DNA of 64,000 bases, from contig NZ_CP096658.1 in the NCBI RefSeq assembly GCF_023238445.1, forward strand, positions 3,224,001-3,288,000, read 5' to 3'. The notes under the pieces are model-generated. The model was not told where the DNA came from and ran no database searches. It saw only the letters and a program-made list of their open reading frames with translations. Within the stretch, counting starts at the first letter, position 1; every line of letters starts with the position of its first letter. Position numbers and translations under genes: made by a program. This document shows positions 32,046 through 40,289 of the stretch, piece after piece. This stretch comes from Halorussus gelatinilyticus. Its GTDB lineage: Archaea; Halobacteriota; Halobacteria; Halobacteriales; Haladaptataceae.

Positions 32046-32828
32046 TTACAGTTCCACGGCCATCATCACTTCGTCCACGTACTCGCCGCCGATCTTGTAG
32101 TGGTCCTCGCGGACCGCCTCGGTCTCCCAGCCGTGTTCGCTCAGGAACTCTATCGCGGTCTCGTTCGCGGAGGGGACGCTATTGTAGACCTTCTCGTAGC
32201 CGTTCGACCCGGCCCACTCCAGTCCGCGCGCCAGCAGGTGGCTCCCGATGCCGTGGCCGCGGTAGTCGTCCAGCACGCCGACGGTTAACTCCGCGGTGTG
32301 GGCCAGTTTGTCGAGTTCCGGCGCGTAGAGGTGGACCCATCCCACCACGTCGTCGCCCGGACGTATTCCGGTCGAGGCTTCCGAGGCGCTACGCGCTTCG
32401 CCACCGCCGACCGTAGCGACGAAGAACATCCGGGACTCTATCTCGTTGTGCCGGAGCAGCGCCTCGTCGTGGTCTATCTCGTCGGCGACGCTCTCGGCGA
32501 CGATGTAGCTTCCCTGCTCGGCGACCGACCGAATCGCGCCGACGATGCCCGAGAGGTCCTCCTGTCGCGCCGGTCGGATGGTGAACTCGACGCCGTCGGT
32601 CTCGTACTCCTCGGCCGTGCCCTCTTCGAAGGACGCGCGCAACTTCCCGTCGTGTTCCTCCAGATAGCCGTCGCGCTTGAGGATGGCGACGTGGTGACGG
32701 AACCCGCCGGGGTCCACGCCCAACACGTCGCGGGCCGCCTCGAAGTCCACCTCGCCGCGACTCTCGACGTACTCGTAGATGCGCTTGCGGTCCTCGTGGT
32801 CGAATTCGAGCGTTTCTGAAAACTTCAT
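32046..32828 (-). CDS. winged-helix plus GNAT acetyltransferase fusion
   Basis: 260 residues from ATG 32828. Residues 1-65 look like a winged helix ('RKRIYEYVESRGEVDFEAARDVLGVDPGGFRHHVAILKRDGYLEEHDGKLRA'). From about 80 the GNAT fold follows: 'VEFTIRPARQEDLSGI', 'GWVHLYAPELDKLAHTAELTVGVLDDYRGHGIGSHLL', with the acetyl-CoA loop R-G-H-G-I-G. It is likely an N-acetyltransferase whose DNA-binding part gives a regulatory twist, or a regulator that senses acetyl-CoA. Substrate unknown. Own promoter: 'ttaatgg' region upstream (32829-32836). Confidence 0.85.
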   Translation of the reverse strand: MKFSETLEFDHEDRKRIYEYVESRGEVDFEAARDVLGVDPGGFRHHVAILKRDGYLEEHDGKLRASFEEGTAEEYETDGVEFTIRPARQEDLSGIVGAIRSVAEQGSYIVAESVADEIDHDEALLRHNEIESRMFFVATVGGGEARSASEASTGIRPGDDVVGWVHLYAPELDKLAHTAELTVGVLDDYRGHGIGSHLLARGLEWAGSNGYEKVYNSVPSANETAIEFLSEHGWETEAVREDHYKIGGEYVDEVMMAVEL

Positions 32829-32856
32829 GGTTAATGGTAACACACTCCGCGCTCAC

Positions 32857-33270
32857 TTAACTGTTTCTCGGGCTCGCGCGCCACGCGACGCCGGACTCCC
32901 TCTCCGGCACGCCCGTCAGCAGTCGCGCGCTCTCGACCACGTCGCGGGTCTCGATTACGGTCTCGGCGACCTCCCGGACCGTGAACTCCGCCGCAATCTC
33001 CCGGCCGTGGCACAGCGCGTACAGTTCGAGCCAGTCGTTCAGCGCCGCCTCCATCGCCGCCATATCCTCGCCGTCGAGAGGCGCGTACTCGCCGGTCCGG
33101 GCCTCGACGTACACCGCGACCACCTCGCCGACGCCGTCCCGGCAGTATCGCAGGGCGCGCTCCTCGGCGGACTCGTCCGGGTCGGACGAGTCCGCGGGCG
33201 GGACGAACTCCCGGCGGTCCTCGCGGGCGCGCTCCGCCAGCGCCTCGATTCGGTCGCGGTAGTCGCTCAT
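32857..33270 (-). CDS. conserved haloarchaeal protein, unknown function
   Basis: 137 residues from ATG 33270. All-helical looking: 'DRIEALAERAREDRREFVPPAD', 'SAEERALRYCRDGVGEVVAVYVEARTGEYAPL', 'MAAMEAALNDWLELYALCHGREI', 'EVAETVIETRDVVESARLLTGV'. No motif recognised. It sits between the HTH-GNAT gene and the fixC operon on the same strand; 19 bases separate its start from the fixC stop, so it may be the last gene of that operon. Confidence 0.7.
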   Translation of the reverse strand: MSDYRDRIEALAERAREDRREFVPPADSSDPDESAEERALRYCRDGVGEVVAVYVEARTGEYAPLDGEDMAAMEAALNDWLELYALCHGREIAAEFTVREVAETVIETRDVVESARLLTGVPERESGVAWRASPRNS

Positions 33271-33289
33271 GGTCGAAGTCGGCTCGCGC

Positions 33290-34957
33290 TCATCCCTCTC
33301 TGTACTCGACGCCCTTGCCGCCGCGGGGGTGTTCCCAGTCGGTGTCGGCGACCACCGCACAGGTCCCGCACTCGACGCAGGGCTGGGTGTCGAGGCTGAC
33401 GCGCTTCTCCTCGGTCCCGTTGGTCTTGACCGTCTCCTCGCGGTAACAGCCGCCGCCGAAGTCCCGCGCGCTGACCGGGCAGGCGTAGACGGCCGCGCCG
33501 CTGGCCTCCATCGAGTCGTCGCGCAACTCGATGTGCGGGTTGCCGACGTCGGTGTCGTAGGTCAGGTCGCCGATGCGCGAGGCGAGGTCCTTCGGTTCGT
33601 AGTCGGCCTCGCCGGTGACGCGCTCGCCCGACTCCTCGGCGATGACGGTCGGCAGGGTGACGTAGGGCGTCTGGGTGTCGGGTACGATTTGGGAGAGGTA
33701 GGGCGACGAGTAGAGGTCTTCGAGGCGGTCGCCGAGCAGGCGCACCCCGAGGCGGCCGACCGACGAGGTGAGCAGCGAGTCGGTGGCGCTCGCCACCGCG
33801 TCGCGCTCGCCGAGCGCGCTGGCGAGTCGGTACCCCTTCGGCCGGAGCTTGCCCATGACGCCCTCGTCGCGGAGTTTCTGCTCGTAGAGGTCGCCCGCTC
33901 GCTCGGGCTTGCCCCGCAACTTGGCCTCGGCGAACGCCTCACCGGCGAGCGCTCCCGCACTCACGGCGTGGTTCATCCCCTTGATGATGGGGCCCTGTGC
34001 CTGCATCTGGCCCGCCGCGTCACCGACGACGAGGAGCCGACCGCGATGCGGCGAGGGGTTGGCGGCCTTCTTCGAGTCGGGCACCAACTTCGCACTGTAC
34101 TCCACTTCGTCGTAGTGGCCGTCGAGCCAGTCCGCGAGCAGCGGATGGGTCAGCAGGTTGTCGAGCAGTTCGTGGGGTTCGGCCTCCTGTTCGACGATGC
34201 TGTCGAGGTGGAACACCGAGCCGATGGACAGCGAGTCCTCGTTCGTGTAGACGAACCCGCCGCCGCGCACGTCCTCGAACAGGTCGCCCGAGAAGAGGTG
34301 GGCCTCGCCCTCGTCGTCGCCGACGTCGAACCGCTCGGCGATGATTTCGGGGGGCACGTCAACGACGGCCTTGACGCCTTGGAACCACTCTTCGGGGTCC
34401 TCCCAGTCCATCAGGCCGGCGTCGCGCGCGAGTTCCGAGTTCACGCCGTCGGCCGCGACCACGAGGTCGGCCCGAATCGGGTCGAGTTCGTCGCAGGTCA
34501 CGCCGACGATTTCGCCGTCGTCGCGGAGCAGTCCGTTCACCCGCACGTCGGTCAGCAGGCCGCCGCCGGTCTCGCTGGCCGCCTCGTGGACGCGGTCGGC
34601 GAGCCACGAGTCCATCTTCCGGCGAAGCACCGCGTCGGACCACGCGGTGTCGTGTTCGTGGAGGTCCGTGATGTCGAAGGTCCGGACCTTCTCGCCCGCG
34701 ACGTTGTGCAGGTAGTAGTCCGTGACGGGACGCTCGGTCGCTTCCTCCCGGAAGTCGGGGAATAGCGCGTCCACGGTGTAGGGCGCGGACTCCTCGGCGT
34801 AAACGAGTCCGCCCGTCACGTTCTTCGCCCCGGCTTCGACCCCGCGTTCGAGGACGAGGGTCTCCACGTCGTTTCGCGCCAGTACCGCCGCTGCCGCGGC
34901 CCCGCCGGGTCCGGCCCCGACCACGACCGCCTCGTAGTGTTCGTGTTCGTCGGTCAT
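33290..34957 (-). CDS. fixC: FixC-type ETF oxidoreductase fused to a FixX-like Fe-S domain
   Basis: 555 residues. FAD-binding 'VVVGAGPGGAAAAAVLARN' at 12-30 opens a geranylgeranyl-reductase/ETF-QO-type flavoprotein ('GVNSELARDAGL', 'GDAAGQMQAQGPIIKGMNHAVSAG'). The last 75 residues contain A-C-P, G-G-C-Y and P-C-V-E-C-G-T-C, five Cys that fit a ferredoxin like FixX ([4Fe-4S]). It should pass electrons from ETF to a quinone, or in bifurcating Fix systems to ferredoxin too. It follows etfA by 21 bases; the operon order is etfB-etfA-fixC(X). Confidence 0.9.
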   Translation of the reverse strand: MTDEHEHYEAVVVGAGPGGAAAAAVLARNDVETLVLERGVEAGAKNVTGGLVYAEESAPYTVDALFPDFREEATERPVTDYYLHNVAGEKVRTFDITDLHEHDTAWSDAVLRRKMDSWLADRVHEAASETGGGLLTDVRVNGLLRDDGEIVGVTCDELDPIRADLVVAADGVNSELARDAGLMDWEDPEEWFQGVKAVVDVPPEIIAERFDVGDDEGEAHLFSGDLFEDVRGGGFVYTNEDSLSIGSVFHLDSIVEQEAEPHELLDNLLTHPLLADWLDGHYDEVEYSAKLVPDSKKAANPSPHRGRLLVVGDAAGQMQAQGPIIKGMNHAVSAGALAGEAFAEAKLRGKPERAGDLYEQKLRDEGVMGKLRPKGYRLASALGERDAVASATDSLLTSSVGRLGVRLLGDRLEDLYSSPYLSQIVPDTQTPYVTLPTVIAEESGERVTGEADYEPKDLASRIGDLTYDTDVGNPHIELRDDSMEASGAAVYACPVSARDFGGGCYREETVKTNGTEEKRVSLDTQPCVECGTCAVVADTDWEHPRGGKGVEYREG

Positions 34958-34978
34958 CGTTCGTCTCCGGTTTGGTCG

Positions 34979-36559
34979 TCAGTCATCGCTGGCCTCCGCT
35001 TTCGCCTTCAGTTCGCCCGACTCGATGGACTCCACGAGGCGGGGAAGCACCTCGAACAGGTCGCCCTCGACGAAGTAGTCGCTGAAGTCCCGAATCCGGG
35101 CGTCGGTGTCGGTGTTGACCGCGACGATGGTGTCGGACTCGTCCATCCCGACCTTGTGCTGGACCGCGCCCGAGATGCCGGCCGCGACGTAGAGCGTGGG
35201 CTGGACGACCTGCCCGGTCTCGCCGATTTGACGCTCCTCGGCCACGTAGTCGGCGACGTGGCCGTCCACGTCGTAGGAGGCCGTGACGACGCCGCGCGAG
35301 AGTCCGAGCGCGGCGTCGTCGAAGGCCTCGACCAAGTCCAACCCCAACTCGATGCCCTTCGTCGGGTCGTCGCCGATGCCCCGGCCGAGCGCCACGACGA
35401 CCTCGTGGCCGGTCAGATCGACGCCCTCGTCCAGTCGGTCGAACTCCGTCACGTCCACGCGGAACCAGTCGTCGGCGAGGTCGAGGTCGTGTTCGATTAC
35501 CTCGCCCTCCCGCTCGTCGTCCGGGTCGATGGGGTCGAAGCTCCCCGGAATCACCGAACAGCCCTGCGGGTGGAACTCCCGGCCGGGGTTGTCGAGACAC
35601 AGAATCGTGGAGTACTCGAAGCCCGAGAAGTCCGGGCGCTTCATGTGGAGGACGCGCTCGAACTCCACCTTCTCGCCGGGTTCGCCGGTCTTGACCGGAT
35701 TCGAGACGAGTTCCTCCTCGATGGTCAGGCCCGAACAGTCCGACGCGAGTCCGGAGTCGAGTTCGCCCTGCACCTGCGCCGAGAGGTCCCGGCCGTTGTT
35801 CGTCGCCGGGAAGAGGAAGTACCGCGGCTTGTCGTAGTCGCGCCACTCGGCGGTGGGTTCCGTGCCGGGGTCGCCGGTCTCCCAGTTCGGCGGTTCGGCA
35901 CCGCCGCGGGCCATGTCCGCCACGATTTCGGTGTACGGTTTGTGGCGGAATCGCTCCAGTCGGTCGTCCTCGTGGTAGATGGCCACGTCCGCGCCGTACG
36001 CGATGACCTCGTCGGCGAGGTCGGTAATCTCCTCGTCGCCGACGAGGACGCCGACGACGCGTTCGGCCTCGTACTCGTCGTTGTAGGTGTCCATCAGTTC
36101 GCGGGCCTTGCCCAGCATCTCCTTGGACACGTCGAGCAGTTCGCCGCCTTGGGTCTCGCAGTAGACCCACATGTCGCGGTAGTCGCCGCCCTTGAGCGCC
36201 CGGACGTGCTTCTTGTCGCGGGTCCGGTTCTCGACCTCGTAGCTCACGTCGCCGTCGTCGTCCGGCGCGGCCTCGCCCTGGTCGGCGTCTCCGGCCGCTT
36301 CGTCGAGGCTCTCAGTTCCCTCCGTATCGGCGTACTCCTCCTCGTGGTCGGTGTCGGCCGGAGTCTCGTCGCCTCCCGTCTCGGCCTCCAACTCGTCGAT
36401 TCGAGCCTGAATCGCCTCTCTGGCGGTCTTTCGGTCCTTTTCCTCTCGCTCGGCCGCGAGCGCAGCGTCGAGCGTCGCGGGGTCGTCGGCCGCCGCGAGT
36501 TTCTCCTCCAGTTGCTCGACGGTGTACTCGCTGGGGTCGAGGTCGGTATCGTCGGCCAC
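34979..36559 (-). CDS. etfA: electron-transfer flavoprotein alpha subunit (FixB) with N-terminal extension
   Basis: 526 residues, far longer than the 310-350 of most ETF alpha proteins. The first 115 residues are an added acidic segment: a helical part 'YTVEQLEEKLAAADDPATLD' and 'EREEKDRKTAREAIQARIDEL', then a very acidic linker. The ETF domain follows from 'MWVYCETQGGELLDVSKEML'. The FAD domain has 'VVALGRGIGDDPTKGIELGLDLVEAFD', 'VQPTLYVAAGISGAVQHKVGM' and 'IVAVNTDTDARIRDFSDYFVEGD', the alpha-subunit signature. An extra loop with 'STILCLDNPGREFHPQGC' is also unusual. Stop-to-start gap to etfB is 2 bases. Confidence 0.93.
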   Translation of the reverse strand: MADDTDLDPSEYTVEQLEEKLAAADDPATLDAALAAEREEKDRKTAREAIQARIDELEAETGGDETPADTDHEEEYADTEGTESLDEAAGDADQGEAAPDDDGDVSYEVENRTRDKKHVRALKGGDYRDMWVYCETQGGELLDVSKEMLGKARELMDTYNDEYEAERVVGVLVGDEEITDLADEVIAYGADVAIYHEDDRLERFRHKPYTEIVADMARGGAEPPNWETGDPGTEPTAEWRDYDKPRYFLFPATNNGRDLSAQVQGELDSGLASDCSGLTIEEELVSNPVKTGEPGEKVEFERVLHMKRPDFSGFEYSTILCLDNPGREFHPQGCSVIPGSFDPIDPDDEREGEVIEHDLDLADDWFRVDVTEFDRLDEGVDLTGHEVVVALGRGIGDDPTKGIELGLDLVEAFDDAALGLSRGVVTASYDVDGHVADYVAEERQIGETGQVVQPTLYVAAGISGAVQHKVGMDESDTIVAVNTDTDARIRDFSDYFVEGDLFEVLPRLVESIESGELKAKAEASDD

Positions 36560-36561
36560 GG

Positions 36562-37413
36562 TCAGTCACCTCCCGCCATCGGCCGCATCGTTTCGAGGAC
36601 CTCTTCCATCCCCTCCTCGTCGTCGGGGGTCACCATCGTCGCCTCGCGCTCGGAGGGAGCCTTCGGAATCGGGTCCACGCCCGAGACGATGGTCGGCGAC
36701 CCGTCGAGTCCGATGAAGTCGGGGTCCAGTTCGAGGTCCTCGGCGCTCCACGTCGTGAGGTGGTCCTCGTACTCCTCGACGCGCTCCTCGGTCTCGGCCA
36801 CGAGTCGCTTGTGCCGGAGTCGGTGTTCGGCCCGGCGATAGGAGGGTTCGAACTCGGGGTCGGTCACGACGAACGCGGGCAGGGGAGCCTCGACGGTCTC
36901 TATCTCGTCCACGTCGCCCTCCACGAGTCGCTTCGCGCGGAGTTTCCCGTCCGCCTCGTCCACGTCCAGCGAGATGACGTGAGTCACGATGGGCCGGTCG
37001 AGACACCAACTGGTCTGGGGACCGGTCTGGCCCGTCTCGCCGTCCGCGGTCTTGAACCCCGCGAAGACGAGGTCCGGTTCCTCGTCTATCTTCTCGATGC
37101 CCGCCGAGAGCGTGATGGAGGTAGACCACGTGTCGGCCGCGGCCATCTCGCGGTCCGAGAGCAGATAGAGGTCGTCGGCGTAGACGCCCATCGCCTCCTC
37201 CAGCACACTCTCGTAGCCCGGCGGTCCCATGCTCATCACGCTGACGCGCCCGCCCTGCTTGACCTTGGTCTGGAGCGCGGCCTGCAGGGCGAACTCGTCG
37301 TTGGGGTTCATCACCGTGGGGGTCGCGCCGCGTTCGAGGTGGCCGTCCTCGTCGAACGACACCTGTCCTTCCCTGAAGTCCGGGACGCCCTTCGTCAACA
37401 CTACCGAGTGCAT
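36562..37413 (-). CDS. etfB: electron-transfer flavoprotein beta subunit (FixA)
   Basis: 283 residues from ATG 37413 (GTG 37422 also possible). 'MHSVVLTKGVPDFREGQVSFDEDGHLERGATPTVMNPNDEFALQAAL' and 'VSVMSMGPPGYESVLEEAMGVYADDLYLLSDREMAAADTWSTSITL' are ETF beta hallmarks, with 'FAGFKTADGETGQTGPQTSWCL' (nucleotide-binding loop). It starts the etfB-etfA-fixC operon; 209 bases of upstream DNA (37414-37622) separate it from the next minus-strand gene and contain an AT-rich patch at 37453-37490, its probable promoter. Confidence 0.94.
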   Translation of the reverse strand: MHSVVLTKGVPDFREGQVSFDEDGHLERGATPTVMNPNDEFALQAALQTKVKQGGRVSVMSMGPPGYESVLEEAMGVYADDLYLLSDREMAAADTWSTSITLSAGIEKIDEEPDLVFAGFKTADGETGQTGPQTSWCLDRPIVTHVISLDVDEADGKLRAKRLVEGDVDEIETVEAPLPAFVVTDPEFEPSYRRAEHRLRHKRLVAETEERVEEYEDHLTTWSAEDLELDPDFIGLDGSPTIVSGVDPIPKAPSEREATMVTPDDEEGMEEVLETMRPMAGGD

Positions 37414-37622
37414 CGACACCACCTGACAAGAGTGAGTCTCTCTCCCATACGTCGTTAGTATATCACCGTCAATGTTTATTACATTAACCCCGGATACCGC
37501 CCCTCAGGTTCGGAAAGTAACGCCGAAATCGGTGTTTCGGGCGTCGAGTCCGTCGAAAGCCGCTGACTCCTCGGCGGAGTCGCTGCGCGGTCGAGATGCT
37601 CGGAGAGGTCCGCGTCGCAGAA

Positions 37623-38714
37623 TCAGTCTTCGGTCGGCGATTCGCTTTCCGTGAGTCCGTCGTCGGTCTCGAACTCGAACGCTGCCTCGGCGTCGGCCTC
37701 GCTTCCGGCGTCCGGTTCGGACTCGGCGTCGGTCGCGTCGGCCGTCTCGCTTCCGGTTTCGTCCCCTCCGGTATCGCTTCGCGCGTCTCCCGCGTCGTCA
37801 CCGTGGTATCGCTTGCGGCCGCCGTCGCCGTCCGCGGCGATCTGTTCGTGGGTCCCGGCCTTCACCATCGACATCTCGCCGCTGGCGCGCATCGTCCCGT
37901 CCACTATCGCGCCCTCGTGGAAGTGGAGGTCCTCGCAGGAGACGTCGCCCCGAACCTCCACGTCGTCGGCGAGTTCGACGGTCCCGTTCCGGGTCGTCAC
38001 GTCGCCGTGGATGACCGTACTCTCGCCGACCGAGACGTCGCCGCGGGCGCGCAGACTCCCGAACACGTCGTTGCGCTGGCCCACGTCGATGGACTCGGCG
38101 CGGATGTTACCGTGGAGTCGGCAGTCGTCGCCGATGCTCGCGGGGGTCGAGACCCGCCACGAGTCGTCGGAGACGTGGCCGTTCCGGGGAATCACCACGG
38201 GGTCGGCTTCGACTTCCTCGTTCTCCAGCAGTTCGGAGAAGACCTCCTCCGCGGCCTCCTCCTCGCCGATGCGCAGCAATTGCTGGAGGTAGACGAAGAC
38301 GAAGACGATGGTCGGCATCGGGTTCCGGATGACGATCCACCCGTTTGCCTCGAAGCCCTCTTCGATGTCCACGTCGTCGCCGATGTCGAGGTCGCCGCTG
38401 ACCATCAGGCGACCGCCGACGTGGACGCGCTCGCCGAGGTAGGCGTCGCGGCCCACCAACACGTTGTCCTGCACGTCCGACCACATGTCGAGGCGACAGT
38501 CTGCCTCCGCCTCGATGTGGCCGCCGAACTGGACGCGTTCTCCGGCGATGACGTTGTGGCCCCGGACCCCGAACTCCACGGTACTCTGTCCGCCGACGAT
38601 GATGTCGCCGTCGGTCACGAGGTCGTGTTCCTCGACGGTCGTCCCGTCAGGGATGGCGAGTTCGTCCAATGGGTCGGAGCCGAGCGGCACACCGGTCCAT
38701 TCCGAGCGAACCAT
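37623..38714 (-). CDS. bactofilin/halofilin-like beta-helical protein
   Basis: 363 residues. Repeating beta-helix rungs run through residues 20-125 ('VTDGDIIVGGQSTVEFGVRG', 'HVGGRLMVSGDLDIGDDVDI') and again 195-285 ('ASIGDDCRLHGNIRAESIDV', 'DVSVGESTVIHGDVTTRNGT'). Between them is a hydrophobic, partly helical stretch (131-149, 'NPMPTIVFVFVYLQQLLRIG') and an acidic helix. The last 65 residues are a disordered acidic, Thr/Ser tail. This is the layout of polymer-forming (CcmA/bactofilin) domains; Haloferax halofilins control cell shape, and this may be a homologue. Monocistronic. Confidence 0.75.
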   Translation of the reverse strand: MVRSEWTGVPLGSDPLDELAIPDGTTVEEHDLVTDGDIIVGGQSTVEFGVRGHNVIAGERVQFGGHIEAEADCRLDMWSDVQDNVLVGRDAYLGERVHVGGRLMVSGDLDIGDDVDIEEGFEANGWIVIRNPMPTIVFVFVYLQQLLRIGEEEAAEEVFSELLENEEVEADPVVIPRNGHVSDDSWRVSTPASIGDDCRLHGNIRAESIDVGQRNDVFGSLRARGDVSVGESTVIHGDVTTRNGTVELADDVEVRGDVSCEDLHFHEGAIVDGTMRASGEMSMVKAGTHEQIAADGDGGRKRYHGDDAGDARSDTGGDETGSETADATDAESEPDAGSEADAEAAFEFETDDGLTESESPTED

Positions 38715-38802
38715 TATAAACTTCCGTCAGACAAGTGATTGAAATCGAACATTCCGCGCCGATTCGGAGAGGTTTTTAAATAGCGCGGCCGAACGCGGGG
38801 GT

Positions 38803-39000
38803 ATGACGACGCTCGCGTTCGACGAGGACGGTGTGGACGTGGTGTACGAGGGGACCGAATTCCGCCTCTCGAAGGACCTCATCGAGGGGGCGACCGGCAA
38901 GTCTTACTTCGACGTAACCGACCACGAGGTGCTTCGAATCGTCGAGAAGAACCCGGACTTGGCGGGCGAGGCCCGACGCATCGGCGACATCCTCCGGTGA
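38803..39000 (+). CDS. DUF5800-type small protein
   Basis: 65 residues. 'LAFDEDGVDVVYEGTEFRLSKDLIEGATGKSYFDVTDHEVLRIVEKNPDLAGEARRIGDILR' is a compact beta-hairpin plus helices, typical of a haloarchaeal conserved family. No function is known. A clear TATA candidate (TTTTTAAATA, 38773-38782) lies 21-30 bases upstream. Confidence 0.78.
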   Translation: MTTLAFDEDGVDVVYEGTEFRLSKDLIEGATGKSYFDVTDHEVLRIVEKNPDLAGEARRIGDILR

Positions 39001-39105
39001 CCCTCGCCGGTCGCGGCGGTTCCGCCCCCGGCAATTCGACGCCGATTCGACGACCGGTCGCCCGTTTCAGGTAGGGTTAAGGGCCGCTGGTCCGACGAAT
39101 CGAAC

Positions 39106-39243
39106 ATGAACCTGCCCGCCGACTTCGACCACCCCTCGTGGTTGACCGCGTTCGGAACGCTCGCCGGTTACGGTGCCATCCTGCTGGCGATGTTCGTCGC
39201 GCTGTTCTTGCTTCCCTACGCGGCGTTTCTGGTTCTCGGATGA
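39106..39243 (+). CDS. 45-residue single-helix membrane microprotein
   Basis: From ATG 39106 to TGA 39241-39243. A short soluble start 'MNLPADFDHPSWLTAFG' leads into one long hydrophobic helix ('AILLAMFVALFLLPYAAFLVLG'). The start has 'ggttaagggccg' about 25-33 bases upstream as promoter-like sequence. Codon use is like its neighbours and both ends are clear, so it is probably real though unnamed. Could be a subunit of, or a regulator of, a larger membrane complex. Confidence 0.6.
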   Translation: MNLPADFDHPSWLTAFGTLAGYGAILLAMFVALFLLPYAAFLVLG

Positions 39244-39306
39244 GCTGTCTGCCGGCGGATAACTCCGAATAGCTAAGCGGTCCGCGGTCGGTTCTCCGTC
39301 GGGGGG

Positions 39307-40143
39307 ATGGGAGTGAGCAACACGAATCCGTGGACGACCAGAACCACGACCGACCACGACGCTATCCGCGAGTGGGTCGAAGCGCGCGACGCCGAACCGG
39401 CACACGCACCGCGAACCGCCGAGGGCGTGGACCTCGGCGACCTCCGTCTCGACTTCCCGGAAGACGGGCCGGACGCGAACCTCGAACCCGTCGCGTGGGA
39501 CGACTTCTTCGGGAAGTTCGAGTCGGCCGACCTCGCGTTCGAGTACCAGAACGAGGAGCAGAACGGCGAGCGGAGCTACTTCCACCGGTTCGTGAACCGC
39601 GAGGAGACCGGCGTCACCGAAGCGCCCGACGCGGCCGTGTCGGTCGTCGCGGTCGAGACCGTGAGCGAGGTGACGGACGCCAACGAGACGGAGGAACCGA
39701 GCGGGGAACGCGACCACGAGAGTCCGGACACCGACCCCGCGCGGGGACCGAGCGCCGAGGGCGTCCCCGACGAGGTACTCGGCAACCGCCGCCAGCGCGA
39801 ACCGAGGCTGACCGCCGCCCTGGTCGTAGACGAGATTCACGAGAATGCCCGCGGCTACGACCACTGGGACAAGAACGGCGAGTACGTCGTCCTCCGCAAC
39901 GAGGGCGACGAACCGCTCGACTTGACGGGGTGGAGCGTGGCCAACTCCGACGAGGAGACCTACGAGTTCCCCGACGAGTTCGTCCTCGACCCGAAGCGGT
40001 CGGTGACGATTCACTCGGGGTCGGGCGAGGACACCGACCGCCACCTCTACTGGGGGTCGCCGCTGGCGCTCTGGAAGAACACGGGCGACGTGCTGACCGT
40101 CCGCGACGACACCGACCGGCGCGTGATTCGAGTGTCGTACTGA
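39307..40143 (+). CDS. lamin-tail-domain protein
   Basis: 278 residues, no signal peptide. The N-terminal 100 residues ('DHDAIREWVEARDAEPAHAP', 'DLRLDFPEDGP', 'WDDFFGKFESADLAFEYQNE') form a separate domain also found in small bacterial and archaeal proteins; it ends in a disordered acidic linker (110-160). The C-terminal part is a lamin tail domain: 'LVVDEIHENARGYDHWDKNGEYVVLRNEGDEPLDLTGWSVANSDEETYEFPDEFVLDPKRSVTIHSG'. Such Ig-like folds bind nucleic acid, membrane or metals in different proteins; here the role is unknown. Confidence 0.78.
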   Translation: MGVSNTNPWTTRTTTDHDAIREWVEARDAEPAHAPRTAEGVDLGDLRLDFPEDGPDANLEPVAWDDFFGKFESADLAFEYQNEEQNGERSYFHRFVNREETGVTEAPDAAVSVVAVETVSEVTDANETEEPSGERDHESPDTDPARGPSAEGVPDEVLGNRRQREPRLTAALVVDEIHENARGYDHWDKNGEYVVLRNEGDEPLDLTGWSVANSDEETYEFPDEFVLDPKRSVTIHSGSGEDTDRHLYWGSPLALWKNTGDVLTVRDDTDRRVIRVSY

Positions 40144-40181
40144 GGCGGCGCGCCGGGCCGAAACGGCCACTCTCACCGAGC

Positions 40182-40216
40182 GGCGGGCGACGCGTCGAAC
40201 CGGCGCGTCGCCCGCC
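40182..40216. terminator. 13-bp perfect stem-loop between convergent genes
   Basis: GGCGGGCGACGCG (40182-40194) pairs with CGCGTCGCCCGCC (40204-40216), 9-base loop. It lies between the stop of the lamin-tail gene (40143) and that of PAN (40290), so it probably marks or protects both 3' ends. No U-tract directly follows on either side. Confidence 0.5.
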
Positions 40217-40289
40217 CGACGGCCGGTCGGCTACTCGGTTCGGGTCGAAAGGAAAAGTACGACGAAGAGACCGTCCCGGCAGGAGTTCG

